A DNA stretch of 64,000 bases from Streptomyces shenzhenensis (GCF_003688995.1 NZ_PENI01000005.1:1-64000), one strand, 5' to 3'; positions 35,051-43,996 are shown, numbered from the stretch's first letter. The notes: generated by a model not told the origin, from the letters alone. Translations and numbers: made by a program.

Positions 35051-35273
35051 GAGCATTCTTGGGGACCAGTTGGGGGCCGGCGCCCTTGACCGGGGTCAGC
35101 GGGTCACGACGATCGGGCAGCGCGGCGAGGACGAGGCGGCCCGCACCCTGCTGACCCGACTCGCCCTGCCCGGACGGGTGTTCACCCTGGCCGACTCTAC
35201 GGAATCTGATCAACTGCCCTTGGCCTCGCAGTGCCCTCTTCCATGTGATCCACTAGTCGAAATGTGAGTGAGC
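35051..35273. other. gap between tRNA terminator and islet genes
   Basis: A ~220-base stretch with no supported gene. An open frame runs through it from inside the tRNA, ending near 35267; part of it (RVTTIGQRGEDEAARTLL) looks protein-like and could be the remnant of a disrupted gene. The last ~60 bases are AT-richer and probably carry the promoter of the next gene. Confidence 0.4.
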
Positions 35274-35630
35274 ATGAAACTTTCCCATCGTGCCCGCCTT
35301 TCCGGCCTCGTCACCGCCCTGACGGCGGTGACGATCCTCGCCGGAACCGCCGCTCCCGCGCAGGCGATCAACAGGGTGGACTGCGCCGGCCGGACCGATT
35401 TCTTCTCGGTCCACAACGACGGGGAGCTCTGCTTTGCGAACGCTGGTTACACAGACGTGGCCATCTATGGCGTACGCCTGGTGTCTGCAGGTAACAACAG
35501 TGGGGAATTCGCCATGTTGCGAACGGTGAACGCGCCGGTGCAAAGCGTTGCTTTTTCGAAGTACAACACGATCGCCCCGGATTGGGGCCAAGCTCCGTTT
35601 CACAAGGTCAGCAGCATCAAGATATTCTGA
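35274..35630 (+). CDS. small secreted beta/gamma-crystallin-like protein
   Basis: A 118-residue exported protein. The signal peptide has a basic start (MKLSHRARLSG), hydrophobic LVTALTAVTILAGTA and cleavage near PAQA-INR. The ~90-residue mature part contains two cysteines (VDCAGRTDFF and GELCFANAGYTDVAIYG), likely disulfide-bonded, and resembles small Streptomyces secreted beta/gamma-crystallin or killer-toxin-like (SKLP) proteins. Its job is unknown; antifungal or cell-surface roles have been suggested for relatives. Codon use is less GC-biased than in neighbours, in line with an acquired islet. Confidence 0.65.
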   Translation: MKLSHRARLSGLVTALTAVTILAGTAAPAQAINRVDCAGRTDFFSVHNDGELCFANAGYTDVAIYGVRLVSAGNNSGEFAMLRTVNAPVQSVAFSKYNTIAPDWGQAPFHKVSSIKIF

Positions 35631-35783
35631 GATCTTGCTCCTCAGCCGGAAGAGCGGCAGGTAAAAGCTGCCTCGGTCGGGCTCAAGCCGACGGCATAGT
35701 GATCGCGTTCGTCCGCTGTCCTGGTGGGGGAGCACTGCCGTGCCTCGCAGTGTTTCCCCGCCTTCCGAAGAGGTACATCCAGC

Positions 35784-36698
35784 ATGGCATCCGCCCACGT
35801 CACGATCGCTGCGCCTCGATCGAGGCGCGTCATCGAAGTGGCCTGCGCCGTGACGATCGCCGTCGGTCTGTCGGTCACCGGCTGCTCCACGAACTCCGTA
35901 GGCGGCGCGGCGGATGTGACGCTGACCCCGCCGGCCATCGAGCCGTCCCCGCCGGTGCCCGCTACGGGGCGCGACGGATTGACACGGCTGCCGCTGTCCG
36001 CCTACGGCACGTCCGACAAGGACGACGACCTGCTGTTCAGGACGGAAAAGGCGCTGATCGTCCGCTGCATGAAGGACCAAGGGCATCACAGCTACGCAGG
36101 CCGGAACATGCACCGGATCGAAGCGAGAACCGACGAAGACAAGGAGGCGGCCAACCCGGTCGGTGCCTGGGGCTATATCGGCCGTGCGACGGCCGAGCAA
36201 CGAGGTTTCCATGTGGGGCTGAAGATGCCGGCCGGCGGGACGGGCGTGAGCGGCCGGACGGCCAAGGACTACGAAGCCTGCTCGGCCGAGGCGAAAAAAC
36301 AACTTCCGGCTCTGACGAACACCGATGGCTGGAAACTGACGCACACCCTGTACGGCCAGTCACTCCGGCTGGCGGTTGCCGACCGACGGGTCATCGCCGC
36401 ACGCGAACGCTGGAGCACCTGCATGACCACGGCGGGGCACCCGGCCCAGAATCCCGAGAAACTCGCCGCCGGCCCCTGGAAGACGGCGAAGCCGACCGCC
36501 GGCGAGATCGCCGCGGCAACCGCCGCCGAGTCCTGCACCAGGTCATCGGACCTGGCCGCGATCTACTTCGCCGCGCTCACCGGCTATCAGCGCCAGCTGA
36601 TAGCCGCCAATGCTCCGGTCTTGACCGACTATCAGAAGCAGGTTCGGAACCTGACCGACAAGGCCACGCGCCTACTGTCCGAGTCTCCCGCGACCTGA
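35784..36698 (+). CDS. putative lipoprotein of unknown function
   Basis: A 304-residue exported protein with a signal sequence ending in the lipobox VGLSVTGCSTN, so it is probably anchored to the outer face of the membrane. The mature part is Pro/Thr-rich at first, then helical and charged, with four further cysteines (VRCMKDQGHH, YEACSAEAKK, STCMTTAGH, AESCTRSSD) that may form disulfides. I recognise no family beyond general actinobacterial lipoproteins with paired cysteines. The ATG at 35784 has AGAGG upstream. It belongs to the tRNA-flanked islet and is less GC-rich than its surroundings. Confidence 0.7.
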   Translation: MASAHVTIAAPRSRRVIEVACAVTIAVGLSVTGCSTNSVGGAADVTLTPPAIEPSPPVPATGRDGLTRLPLSAYGTSDKDDDLLFRTEKALIVRCMKDQGHHSYAGRNMHRIEARTDEDKEAANPVGAWGYIGRATAEQRGFHVGLKMPAGGTGVSGRTAKDYEACSAEAKKQLPALTNTDGWKLTHTLYGQSLRLAVADRRVIAARERWSTCMTTAGHPAQNPEKLAAGPWKTAKPTAGEIAAATAAESCTRSSDLAAIYFAALTGYQRQLIAANAPVLTDYQKQVRNLTDKATRLLSESPAT

Positions 36699-36719
36699 CC
36701 GAGTCCAGCCGGCTCACTC

Positions 36720-36749
36720 CTGGGGGCCAAGGGGGCGCAGGTTCACATC
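36720..36749 (+). repeat. degenerate copy of the tRNA-Pro 3' half (att-like)
   Basis: Thirty bases match the tRNA-Pro segment 34955-34984 (anticodon loop to T-loop) at 27 positions, in the same orientation, with no acceptor stem able to form. This is what the distal attachment site of a tRNA-integrating element looks like after decay. The enclosed segment carries no integrase. Confidence 0.55.
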
Positions 36750-36770
36750 GGTGGGCCGGCGGGTGGGGCC

Positions 36771-36799
36771 TTCACCGGGCGGTGTCGTGTCCCTAAAGT
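36771..36799 (+). promoter_or_regulatory. putative glnA promoter
   Basis: TTCACC (36771-36776), 17 bases, TAAAGT (36794-36799); the start would be near 36806, ~75 bases before glnA. I did not find a convincing GlnR box. Confidence 0.45.
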
Positions 36800-36880
36800 G
36801 GCATTTGTGGGGTATTGCCGCAGGGGTCGCACCCTGAGGCGGCCTCCTGTCGCACCGGACCCGGACGGAGGGTGAGCCGG

Positions 36881-38290
36881 ATGTTCCAGAACGCCGAGGA
36901 AGCCAGGAAGTTCATCGCGGACGCGGACGTGAAGTTCGTCGATGTGCGCTTCTGCGATGTGCCCGGCATCATGCAGCACTTCACCGTGCCGGTCGAGATC
37001 TTCGATCCCGAGGACGAGCTGGCCTTCGACGGTTCGTCGATCCGCGGTTTCCAGGCCATCCACGAGTCCGACATGGCCCTGCGCGCCGACCTGCCGACGG
37101 CACGGCTCGACCCGTTCCGCACGGACACCACGCTGATCGTCAACTTCTTCATCCACGACCCGGTGACCGGCGAGTGGTACAGCCGCGACCCGCGCAACGT
37201 GGCCCGCAAGGCGGAGACGTACCTGGTGTCGACCGGCATCGCGGACGCCGCGTACTTCGGCCCGGAGGCGGAGTTCTACGTCTTCGACAGCGCCCGCTTC
37301 AAGACCTCGGAGAACGAGGCCTTCTACCACGTCGACTCCGAGGCGGGCGCCTGGAACACCGGCGCCCTGGAGGACAACCGCGGCTACAAGGTGCGCTACA
37401 AAGGCGGCTACTTCCCGGTCCCGCCGGTCGACCACTTCGCCGACCTGCGCGCCGAGATGACGCTCGAACTGATCAAGGTGAACATCCTGGTCGAGAAGCA
37501 GCACCACGAGGTGGGCACCGCGGGCCAGGCCGAGATCAACTACAAGTTCAACACCCTGCTGCACGCCGCCGACGACCTCCAGCTCTACAAGTACATCGTC
37601 AAGAACGTCGCCTGGCGCAACGGCAAGACAGCCACCTTCATGCCCAAGCCGATCTTCGGCGACAACGGCTCCGGCATGCACTGCCACCAGTCCCTGTGGC
37701 AGGGCGGCAGCCCCCTCTTCTACGACGAAGAGGGCTACGCCGGCCTCTCGGACACCGCCCGTCACTACATCGGCGGCCTGCTCAGGCACGCCCCGTCGCT
37801 GCTCGCCTTCACCAACCCGACGGTGAACTCGTACCACCGCCTGGTCCCCGGCTTCGAGGCGCCCGTCAACCTGGTCTACTCGCAGCGCAACCGCTCCGCC
37901 TGCATCCGCATCCCGATCACCGGAGCGAACCCCCAGGCCAAGCGGCTGGAGTTCCGTGCTCCCGACCCGTCCTGCAACCCCTACCTGGCGTTCTCCGCGA
38001 TGCTGCTGGCGGGCCTCGACGGCATCAAGAACAAGATCGAACCGCCCGAGCCGGTCGACAAGGACCTCTACGAACTCGCCCCCGAGGAACATGCGAGCGT
38101 CCCCCAGGTCCCGACCTCCCTCCCGGACGTCCTGGACGCCCTGGAGGCCGACCACGACTACCTCCTCCAGGGTGATGTCTTCACCGCAGATCTGATCGAG
38201 ATCTGGATCGATCTCAAGCGGACCCACGAGATCGCTCCGCTCCAGCTGCGGCCCCACCCGCACGAGTTCGAGCTGTACTTCGACGTGTGA
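36881..38290 (+). CDS. glnA: glutamine synthetase type I
   Basis: A 469-residue class I-beta glutamine synthetase that makes glutamine from glutamate, ammonia and ATP; it works as a cytoplasmic dodecamer. Motifs: [41 protein letters not shown], the ATP-site [17 protein letters not shown], and the adenylylation tyrosine in [10 protein letters not shown], so activity is probably tuned by GlnE. GGAGGG precedes the ATG. It is followed by a terminator and appears monocistronic. It looks like ordinary core genome restarting after the tRNA islet. Confidence 0.97.
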   Translation: MFQNAEEARKFIADADVKFVDVRFCDVPGIMQHFTVPVEIFDPEDELAFDGSSIRGFQAIHESDMALRADLPTARLDPFRTDTTLIVNFFIHDPVTGEWYSRDPRNVARKAETYLVSTGIADAAYFGPEAEFYVFDSARFKTSENEAFYHVDSEAGAWNTGALEDNRGYKVRYKGGYFPVPPVDHFADLRAEMTLELIKVNILVEKQHHEVGTAGQAEINYKFNTLLHAADDLQLYKYIVKNVAWRNGKTATFMPKPIFGDNGSGMHCHQSLWQGGSPLFYDEEGYAGLSDTARHYIGGLLRHAPSLLAFTNPTVNSYHRLVPGFEAPVNLVYSQRNRSACIRIPITGANPQAKRLEFRAPDPSCNPYLAFSAMLLAGLDGIKNKIEPPEPVDKDLYELAPEEHASVPQVPTSLPDVLDALEADHDYLLQGDVFTADLIEIWIDLKRTHEIAPLQLRPHPHEFELYFDV

Positions 38291-38360
38291 CCCCGGTGCG
38301 GCTGCGGCGTGCGGGCAGAAGATGCGGGAGTGGGCGTTTCGGGGCAACGTGGGGAGGGGC

Positions 38361-38381
38361 AGGGCCGGTTTCCGAGGCCCT
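38361..38381 (+). terminator. glnA terminator
   Basis: Stem AGGGCC / GGCCCT with a 9-base loop followed by a T-rich run (TTTCTTGTT), close to a classical intrinsic terminator. Confidence 0.6.
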
Positions 38382-38422
38382 TTCTTGTTCTAGCGAGCAT
38401 CGCACTAGCCGAAGGAAACGTG

Positions 38423-39400
38423 ATGGCCGTAGCCACAGACATGCTCGTTCCGGCGCTGCGCGAGGTCCGCGAGGCCCAAGCCGCGCTCGCCGACCGTTTC
38501 AAGGCCCACCTCTCGGTCACCCCAACGGGGGAGTACCGGGAGGTCCTGGAGCGCCGCGTCGGCGACGCCCGGGGCCATGTGTACCTCATCGACGAACGAC
38601 TGGAGACGTTGCAGCCCCGCGGACTGGTACAGACCGTCGCCGAGAACGCCTGGCATCTGACCCTGCAGGCGGCCCGGCTTTCGTTGAACGCGGCCATGGT
38701 CGTCCCGAGCACCCTGGCGCGGGGCCAGGGGAAGGCCACCGAGCAGCAGTTGCTGAAGAACGCCGAGGACGAGTACGCGGTCACCGCCCTCGCGGTGGCC
38801 GTCTCCCGGGCCGCCGAGCGTATCGCCCGGGAGGCCCAGGACCCCGCCAGCGCCGATCTGCTCGGCTCCATCCGCCGCGACGGCGAGGAGACGCTGGAAG
38901 AACTCGGCAGCAGCCTCGAACGGCACGCCGAGGCCGCGGTGGCGGCCGCCGAGGACTCGGGCGCCGGCGGTGCCGCCCTGGCGGTACGCGACTGGAGCAG
39001 CTGGCTGCGGGAGACGGCCGAGCGCATGCCCGGTGCGGACCGGCTCCAGATCGCCCCGGAAGGAGCCCTCATCTCGGAGCACGAGCTGCCGATTCCCGAC
39101 TACCGCAGGCTCAGCAGCAGGATGATCCTGGACCGGCTGCCCGGGCTGAACCAGACGGATCTCGCCACGGTCGGCGCCTACGAGCGCTTCCACGCGGCCC
39201 GTCCCGCGATCCTGAACCGGATCGCGGACCTGCTGGGGCCCGAGCCGTGGCGGGGCTACGACAGCATGAACGAGGACGAGATCCTCAAGCGGCTCGGCGA
39301 CGCCGGCGGGAGCCTCACCCGGCGGGTGCTGGAGTACGAGCGCCGCCATCAGGCACGCCCCACCGTCCTCACGGCCGCCGAACCGGTCCACCACGTCTGA
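38423..39400 (+). CDS. hypothetical protein with helical N-terminus and conserved C-terminal domain
   Basis: A 325-residue soluble protein. Residues ~1-190 are alpha-helical and rich in Ala/Glu (ALREVREAQAALADRFKAH, RRVGDARGHVYLIDERLE), somewhat ferritin-like in pattern. Residues ~235-300 form a compact domain (LPIPDYRRLSSRMILDRL ... VGAYERFHAARPAILNRI ... PWRGYDSMNEDEILKRL) that recurs in other actinobacterial proteins, often at their C-terminus. It has no signal or membrane segment. GAAGGAAA lies upstream of the ATG. Function is unknown; a stress or storage-type role is a guess from the helical pattern. Confidence 0.75.
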   Translation: MAVATDMLVPALREVREAQAALADRFKAHLSVTPTGEYREVLERRVGDARGHVYLIDERLETLQPRGLVQTVAENAWHLTLQAARLSLNAAMVVPSTLARGQGKATEQQLLKNAEDEYAVTALAVAVSRAAERIAREAQDPASADLLGSIRRDGEETLEELGSSLERHAEAAVAAAEDSGAGGAALAVRDWSSWLRETAERMPGADRLQIAPEGALISEHELPIPDYRRLSSRMILDRLPGLNQTDLATVGAYERFHAARPAILNRIADLLGPEPWRGYDSMNEDEILKRLGDAGGSLTRRVLEYERRHQARPTVLTAAEPVHHV

Positions 39401-39473
39401 CCGGTCTCCGTCCGGCGGGGCCCAGCGGTGCCGCGCCGCCGGGGCCGCCACGGCCGTCCTCACGCCCTCGGGC

Positions 39474-40364
39474 TCACGCGCCGCACCGCGGGGCCCGGGG
39501 GCTCTGGTGCCGGTAGGTCCACAGCTGGTCGACGAGGGTGAAGCCGAAGGAATCGAAGAGCCGGGGGGCGGCCTGGCTGTCGGGGGCGTACTGCTGGGCG
39601 TCGTCGAGGACGAGCGCGACCTCGGTGGCGCCCAACTCGGCCAGCAGGGCCAGGGCCTGGCCCAGCAGCTTGCGGCCCAGCCCGCACCGGCGGCGGGTGG
39701 GCAGGGTCTCGATCCAGTAGAGGGTCGCGGTGCGGTCGGGTCCCACACTGACCACGGCCTCGGCCACCGGTTCGGCGGCCTCGCGGACGATCAGCCGGTA
39801 GCCCGGCGGAAAGTCGCAGGGGAAGACGTCGGCGGCCGGCTTGGCCGAAGGGGGTTCGGCGGGAAGCCTGCGGTGCAGGTAGCAGCCCTGGCGGCGGCCG
39901 GTGAAGCCGGTCCGCACCAGGGCGTCGTGGGTGGCGGCGCGACGCGTGCGGGGCAGGCCGCCCGGCCCCAGGGGACTCGGCGGGGCCCCCACGAACGCAT
40001 CGATCTGCGGGCAGTCGGCGAGGGCGGCCAGAGCGTGGCCGAGCAGAGCGCGCAGCGCCGGGGGATCTTCGTACGCGTGCACCCAGCTGATCACCCCGGA
40101 CTGCACATCGGCCCAGGACAGATAGGCGATGAACCCGCAGGGGCGGTCCTCGGCATCGGCCAGGACATTGATCCGCGGCCGTTCCAGTGCCGCCCAGCCG
40201 ACCAGCGGGACAGGGCCGCGCCGCGCCGCGGGCCGCTCCTCAGGGGTGTACTGCGGCTGTCCCGGCAGCCGGTCGGCGTCGATCAGTTCCCGCACCCCCG
40301 CTTCGTCCTCGGGGCGATAGGGGCGCAGCGTCAACCCGCTCTCGGAGTTGGTCGAAAAGGTCAT
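39474..40364 (-). CDS. GNAT-family N-acetyltransferase, two GNAT-like halves
   Basis: A 296-residue protein with two acetyltransferase-like halves. The N-terminal half starts LTLRPYRPEDEAGVRELID; the C-terminal half has the acetyl-CoA-binding pattern TRRRCGLGRKLLGQAL followed by LFDSFGFTLVDQLWTY. Such tandem GNATs acetylate small molecules or peptides; the target is unknown. The ATG at 40364 is chosen; a GTG five codons upstream is also open. It lies 29 bases downstream of the adjacent lipase on the same strand, so they may be co-transcribed. Confidence 0.82.
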   Translation of the reverse strand: MTFSTNSESGLTLRPYRPEDEAGVRELIDADRLPGQPQYTPEERPAARRGPVPLVGWAALERPRINVLADAEDRPCGFIAYLSWADVQSGVISWVHAYEDPPALRALLGHALAALADCPQIDAFVGAPPSPLGPGGLPRTRRAATHDALVRTGFTGRRQGCYLHRRLPAEPPSAKPAADVFPCDFPPGYRLIVREAAEPVAEAVVSVGPDRTATLYWIETLPTRRRCGLGRKLLGQALALLAELGATEVALVLDDAQQYAPDSQAAPRLFDSFGFTLVDQLWTYRHQSPRAPRCGA

Positions 40365-40393
40365 GCTGCCCGTCCGCACATGTGCTGACGTTT

Positions 40394-41287
40394 CTACCGG
40401 CTACCCCCAGAGTCCTCCGCTGCGGCCCGGCTGTCACCGGGGGATCCCGGTGCCGCGCCGGGGCGGCCCTGCCCCGGACAGCCGCGTCGCGGGGGATCCG
40501 CGTCGGCGGCGGCCTTCTGGACCGCGGCCAGCAGCGAGCGCACCTGGTCGACGACCGGGCGGTGCAGGGGGAGCGTCAGATGGCCGACGCCGGGCACGAG
40601 CACGTTGCGGACCATGAGGTCGGGATGGTCGATGCGGCCCTTCGCGGCCGGGATGACCGCCTCGTCCTGGTCGCTGTAGAAGGCCACGAACCGGGTGCCG
40701 CAGCCTGCTGCCGGCTGGGCGAGCTCGGTCAGCAGCTCGCTTCCCGGCCGTAGCTGGCGCAGGAGCGGATGCGGCGGGGCCAGCAGGGCCGTGGCGGTGC
40801 CGCTGTGCGGCGTCGCCAGCGTGATCACCAGCGGCACGTGTACGTCCCCGCCCAGCCGCTGCACGTAGTAGCGGGCGATCAGCCCGCCCAGGCTGTACCC
40901 GATCACCACCGCGGTCCGTTCCGCGCTGCGGGCGCACGCCAGCTCCACCTGCTCGCCCAGCGCCCGGGCCACCGCGCGGAGGTCCGGGCTGAAGGCCGGA
41001 TAGCTCACCGAGACGAACGGCCCCATGCCGAGTCCGCACAGGGCCCGCTGAAGCGGCAGGACGACCGATCCTCCGTCGGCCAGTCCGTGCACCAGCAGCA
41101 CGGGGATCCCCGCGTCCGCCGCGGACGGCGCGTCCCGGCCCGTCCCCGTCCCGGGCATGGCACGGCCGAGGCGTCCGGCCAGCTGCTCGACGCCCTCCGC
41201 GGCCAGATCGAGCGGAAGCCGCACCAGCCGTACGGCAGCCCTGCTCGCCTCGACACCCGCGCCGCGCACCGGCGACAGTCCTGGCAC
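40394..41287 (-). CDS. lipase/esterase (alpha/beta hydrolase, PGAP1-like)
   Basis: A 297-residue alpha/beta hydrolase with the oxyanion region PVLLVHGLADGGSVV, nucleophile elbow VIGYSLGGLIARYYVQRL, LATPHSGTATALLA, an acidic residue in FYSDQDEAV and a catalytic histidine in GVGHLTLPLH. The order fits class 2 lipases. The C-terminal ~30 residues are low complexity. The start is uncertain: the GTG at 41287 has no good ribosome binding site, while a good one (AGGAGAAG, then GTG at 41327) opens a different frame. No signal peptide is evident, so it may be cytoplasmic. Confidence 0.8.
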   Translation of the reverse strand: MPGLSPVRGAGVEASRAAVRLVRLPLDLAAEGVEQLAGRLGRAMPGTGTGRDAPSAADAGIPVLLVHGLADGGSVVLPLQRALCGLGMGPFVSVSYPAFSPDLRAVARALGEQVELACARSAERTAVVIGYSLGGLIARYYVQRLGGDVHVPLVITLATPHSGTATALLAPPHPLLRQLRPGSELLTELAQPAAGCGTRFVAFYSDQDEAVIPAAKGRIDHPDLMVRNVLVPGVGHLTLPLHRPVVDQVRSLLAAVQKAAADADPPRRGCPGQGRPGAAPGSPGDSRAAAEDSGGSR

Positions 41288-41661
41288 CGACAGATGCGGT
41301 CCGAAGGGAATGCCCGTGGCCGCTCACCTTCTCCTCGTGCGCTTTTCATCCATGTAAATACATTGTGCGCCTTGCGGGGATTCTCCGGCCATCGCACGGT
41401 TTGCCCGGGATCATCACGCCGCCGCCCTGCCCGGTCGGCGCCATGGCGTATCTCACGTCGGAGGCGGCGCGGCGGGCCGCAGACTCTGCGAAACCCCAGG
41501 TGGCGACGGTATCCGGGCATCTTCGGGGTGTCTTGGGGCGGGATGCGCTGTGACGTAGCCGACTCCGATAAATCGACTTGTTGATTTAAATTCCACCAGC
41601 ACGTGTGCGTTACGAGCACGTTAACCGGCGCCGACGGGCTTCGCCCTGGAGAGGAGCCACT
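41288..41661. promoter_or_regulatory. divergent promoter region between two hydrolase genes, with two AT-rich inverted repeats
   Basis: About 370 bases without a supported gene. Two AT-rich symmetric sites stand out in the GC-rich background: ATGTAAATACAT (41352-41363), near the minus-strand lipase, and TAAATC-N8-GATTTA (41569-41588), ~75 bases before the plus-strand hydrolase. They may be operators or promoter elements. A 36-codon frame at 41444-41553 lacks a ribosome binding site. Confidence 0.45.
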
Positions 41662-42615
41662 GTGGTCAGCATCCCCCTGCAGCGTGGCGAGTCCACGCGG
41701 TTGCGTGTGCTCCCCAAGCCCGTCCCACGGCAGTACCGGGTCGTGCACGGTCACCGTTGGGCCTTCCGCATGGCGGGCAGCGGCCCGGCCGTGCTGCTGA
41801 TCCATGGCATCGGTGACTCGTCCGACACCTGGGCCGAGCTCATTCCCGAACTCGCCCGGCACCACACGGTCATCGCCCCTGACCTGCTGGGCCACGGTGC
41901 CTCCGACAAGCCGCGCGGCGACTACTCGGTCCCCGCGTACGCCAACGGCATGCGGGACCTGCTGGGAGTGCTGGACATCGACAGGGTGACGCCCGTCGGG
42001 CACTCCCTCGGCGGCGGTGTGGCCATGCAGTTCGCGTACCAGTTCCCGGACCGGACCGAGCGGCTGGCGCTGGTGAGCACCGGCGGGGTGGGCCGCGGTG
42101 TCACTCCGGCGCTGCGCCTGGCCTCGCTGCCCGGGGCCCCGCTCGCGCTGTCCCTGTTGCGGCTGCCGACGGTACGGACCCAGACCGCCCTCATGATCCG
42201 GCTGCTGCAACTGCTCGACACCGGGCTCGGCGTGGACGCGCCGGATCTGCTGCGCGTGGTGGACGCGCTGCCCGACCCGGCCTCCCGCGACGCGTTCATC
42301 CGCACCCTGCGCGCGGTGGTGGACTGGCGCGGTCAGGTGGTGACCATGCTCGACCGCTGCTATCTCACCGCCGGCATGCCGACCCTGCTGGTGTGGGGCT
42401 CGCGCGACCAGGTGGTGCCCGCCGGGCACGCCGAGGTGGCGCACGCGGCGATGCCCGGCAGCCGCCTTGAGATCTTCGAGGGCTCGGGGCACTTTCCGTT
42501 CCACGCCGATCCGCAGCGCTTCCTGGCCGTGCTGGAGAACTTCATCGCGACGACGCAGCCGGTCAGCCGGAGCCCGGAGGAGTGGCGGGAGCGGCTGCGC
42601 TCCGAGGGGCGCTGA
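41662..42615 (+). CDS. alpha/beta hydrolase (epoxide hydrolase/haloperoxidase-like fold)
   Basis: A 317-residue alpha/beta hydrolase with the oxyanion motif LLIHGIGDSSDTWAELIP, APDLLGHGASDKP, nucleophile serine in PVGHSLGGGVAMQFAYQFP, acidic residue in LLVWGSRDQVVP and catalytic histidine in FEGSGHFPFHADP. The substrate is unknown. The GTG start at 41662 has GAGAGGAG upstream; the frame is open to 41605 but the extra residues are arginine-rich. It is divergent from the lipase gene and followed by a hairpin. Confidence 0.88.
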   Translation: MVSIPLQRGESTRLRVLPKPVPRQYRVVHGHRWAFRMAGSGPAVLLIHGIGDSSDTWAELIPELARHHTVIAPDLLGHGASDKPRGDYSVPAYANGMRDLLGVLDIDRVTPVGHSLGGGVAMQFAYQFPDRTERLALVSTGGVGRGVTPALRLASLPGAPLALSLLRLPTVRTQTALMIRLLQLLDTGLGVDAPDLLRVVDALPDPASRDAFIRTLRAVVDWRGQVVTMLDRCYLTAGMPTLLVWGSRDQVVPAGHAEVAHAAMPGSRLEIFEGSGHFPFHADPQRFLAVLENFIATTQPVSRSPEEWRERLRSEGR

Positions 42616-42664
42616 CCCGGGGCGGCGCCTGCGTCCCCGGCGATGCTCCCGGCCCGACGGTGGG

Positions 42665-42688
42665 GCCGCCCGGCCACGGCCGGGCGGC
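42665..42688. terminator. bidirectional terminator candidate
   Basis: Perfect inverted repeat GCCGCCCGGCC / GGCCGGGCGGC with two bases between, in the gap between two convergent genes. Confidence 0.6.
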
Positions 42689-42861
42689 GAGTGCGGCCCA
42701 GCGCGGATCGCCGCGTGGTCCGTGCGGACGCCCCGCGCCCCGCCCAGCGCCGTGCGCGGCACCCCGGTGACCGCGCGCCGCCGCGGGCATCGCCCGGGCG
42801 TCCTGCGGACGGTGCACGCCGTCCGCGAGGCCGTGCGCGCCTGTCTCCGCGTGCGGCGCGG

Positions 42862-43695
42862 TCAGTCGAACTCGCTGGGGTTCGGTGCCGGGGTCTTTCC
42901 GGCGAGGACGTCCTTCAGCCGCTGGGCACCCGCCCGCACGGCTGCCTCGGTGCTGGTGCGATCGGCGCCGGAGAGGCCGCCGTTGCTGACGGTGGCCCCG
43001 GCGGCGCCCACCCGGAGCGCGGCGACGTCCGTGGTGAGCGTGGCCGGCTGCCCGTCGGCGGTGCCCTTCACCGTCACGGTGAGCCCCGCCCGGTCGTCGC
43101 CCGCGGTGGGTACCGGGGCGGCCACCACCTGGACCGTCCGCTTGCCGCCGTCGGAGCCGGTCGCGGTGAACTGGTCGCACTTCTGCGGCAGGGTCCGGAA
43201 CCAGTCCAGGGACTTCGTCAGCGAGTCCTGGCCGTAGTCGCCGACCTGGTACAGCAGCCGGGCCTGCGGATCGGTGAAGCCGGTGAGCGCCGAGGCGCCG
43301 GGCGTGCGGCCCAGCAGGCTGTCGGAGTACAGGCCGTCGAGGAGTTTCTGGCAGTCGGCCGCGGCGGCCTTCGCCTTGCGGAACGCGGCGATGTCGACCT
43401 TGCCCAGCAGCAGTCTGTCGCGCCAGGAGGCCGCGTCGTTCGCCTGCGTCCAGTCGCCCTCCAGGTCGGCCGAGGTGATCAGCGCGGCCTTCGCGCCCGC
43501 CCGGGTGAGCGCGGGAGTGGGGGAGGCGTCGGGGGACCGCTCGGCGGCGGGGGCGGTCCCGGACCCTTCGGGGACCGGCGAGATGGACACCGTGTCGGAG
43601 GCCCCGTCGGCGTCCGAGCAGGCACCCGCGGCCAGCAGCGGCCCGGCGGCCAGGACCGAGGCGAGGACGCGCACGGGACGGGACGGACGGTTCAC
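42862..43695 (-). CDS. probable exported lipoprotein of unknown function
   Basis: A 277-residue exported protein. The N-terminus (RPVRVLASVLAAGPLLAAGACSDADG) is a signal sequence with a somewhat atypical lipobox. After a Pro/Ser/Thr-rich linker, the mature domain holds two cysteines (AADCQKLLDGL and LPQKCDQFTATG) and a beta-rich C-terminal half (VQVVAAPVPTAGDDRAGLTV). Streptomyces genomes encode many such sensor-like lipoproteins; I do not recognise a specific function. The GTG at 43695 is preceded by GGAGGAGG. Confidence 0.75.
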   Translation of the reverse strand: MNRPSRPVRVLASVLAAGPLLAAGACSDADGASDTVSISPVPEGSGTAPAAERSPDASPTPALTRAGAKAALITSADLEGDWTQANDAASWRDRLLLGKVDIAAFRKAKAAAADCQKLLDGLYSDSLLGRTPGASALTGFTDPQARLLYQVGDYGQDSLTKSLDWFRTLPQKCDQFTATGSDGGKRTVQVVAAPVPTAGDDRAGLTVTVKGTADGQPATLTTDVAALRVGAAGATVSNGGLSGADRTSTEAAVRAGAQRLKDVLAGKTPAPNPSEFD

Positions 43696-43876
43696 GGGAG
43701 CCTCCTCCAGACGCGGTACGTCCCTCCACGCCACCACCCCGCACGCCGACCGACCAGCGCAGCCGGACTGTTCGGGTGAGCGGGGGAGGCGACCGCAGGG
43801 TGGACGCCCCCTTGACGCTGCCGTGGACGCGGATCGACACTCCAGGAGGGAATCCTAGTGAAAAGGTAGGGAAAAG

Positions 43877-43996
43877 ATGGGGCGCCATGGGACGAGCACC
43901 GGCCGCAGCCGCCGTGCGCCGTCGCTCCCCCTGCTGACCTCCCGCCGGCACATCGATCTGCAGCGGGTCTGCAGCGCGATCAGCCTCCCGGGCTGA
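43877..43996 (+). CDS. short leader peptide 1 (HIDL family, 39 aa), upstream of the GST-like gene
   Basis: An ATG-started 39-residue frame with the C-terminal core SRRHIDLQRVCSAISL, the conserved pattern of the Streptomyces leader peptides found before cysteine/sulfur genes. AGGGAA lies upstream. Ribosome progress over the cysteine codon is thought to report cysteinyl-tRNA supply and control the genes after it; here those start 94 bases downstream. Two relatives occur at 45.2 and 48.5 kb. Confidence 0.65.
   Translation: MGRHGTSTGRSRRAPSLPLLTSRRHIDLQRVCSAISLPG

Noticed and set aside
36800..36880. GlnR box upstream of glnA
   Set aside because: I looked for the GTnAC-n6-GAAAC type repeats and did not find a convincing match.
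41444..41553. 36-codon frame MAYLTSEAARRAADSAK...
   Set aside because: It looks helical and protein-like but has no ribosome binding site and sits in a promoter region; support is too weak for a feature.
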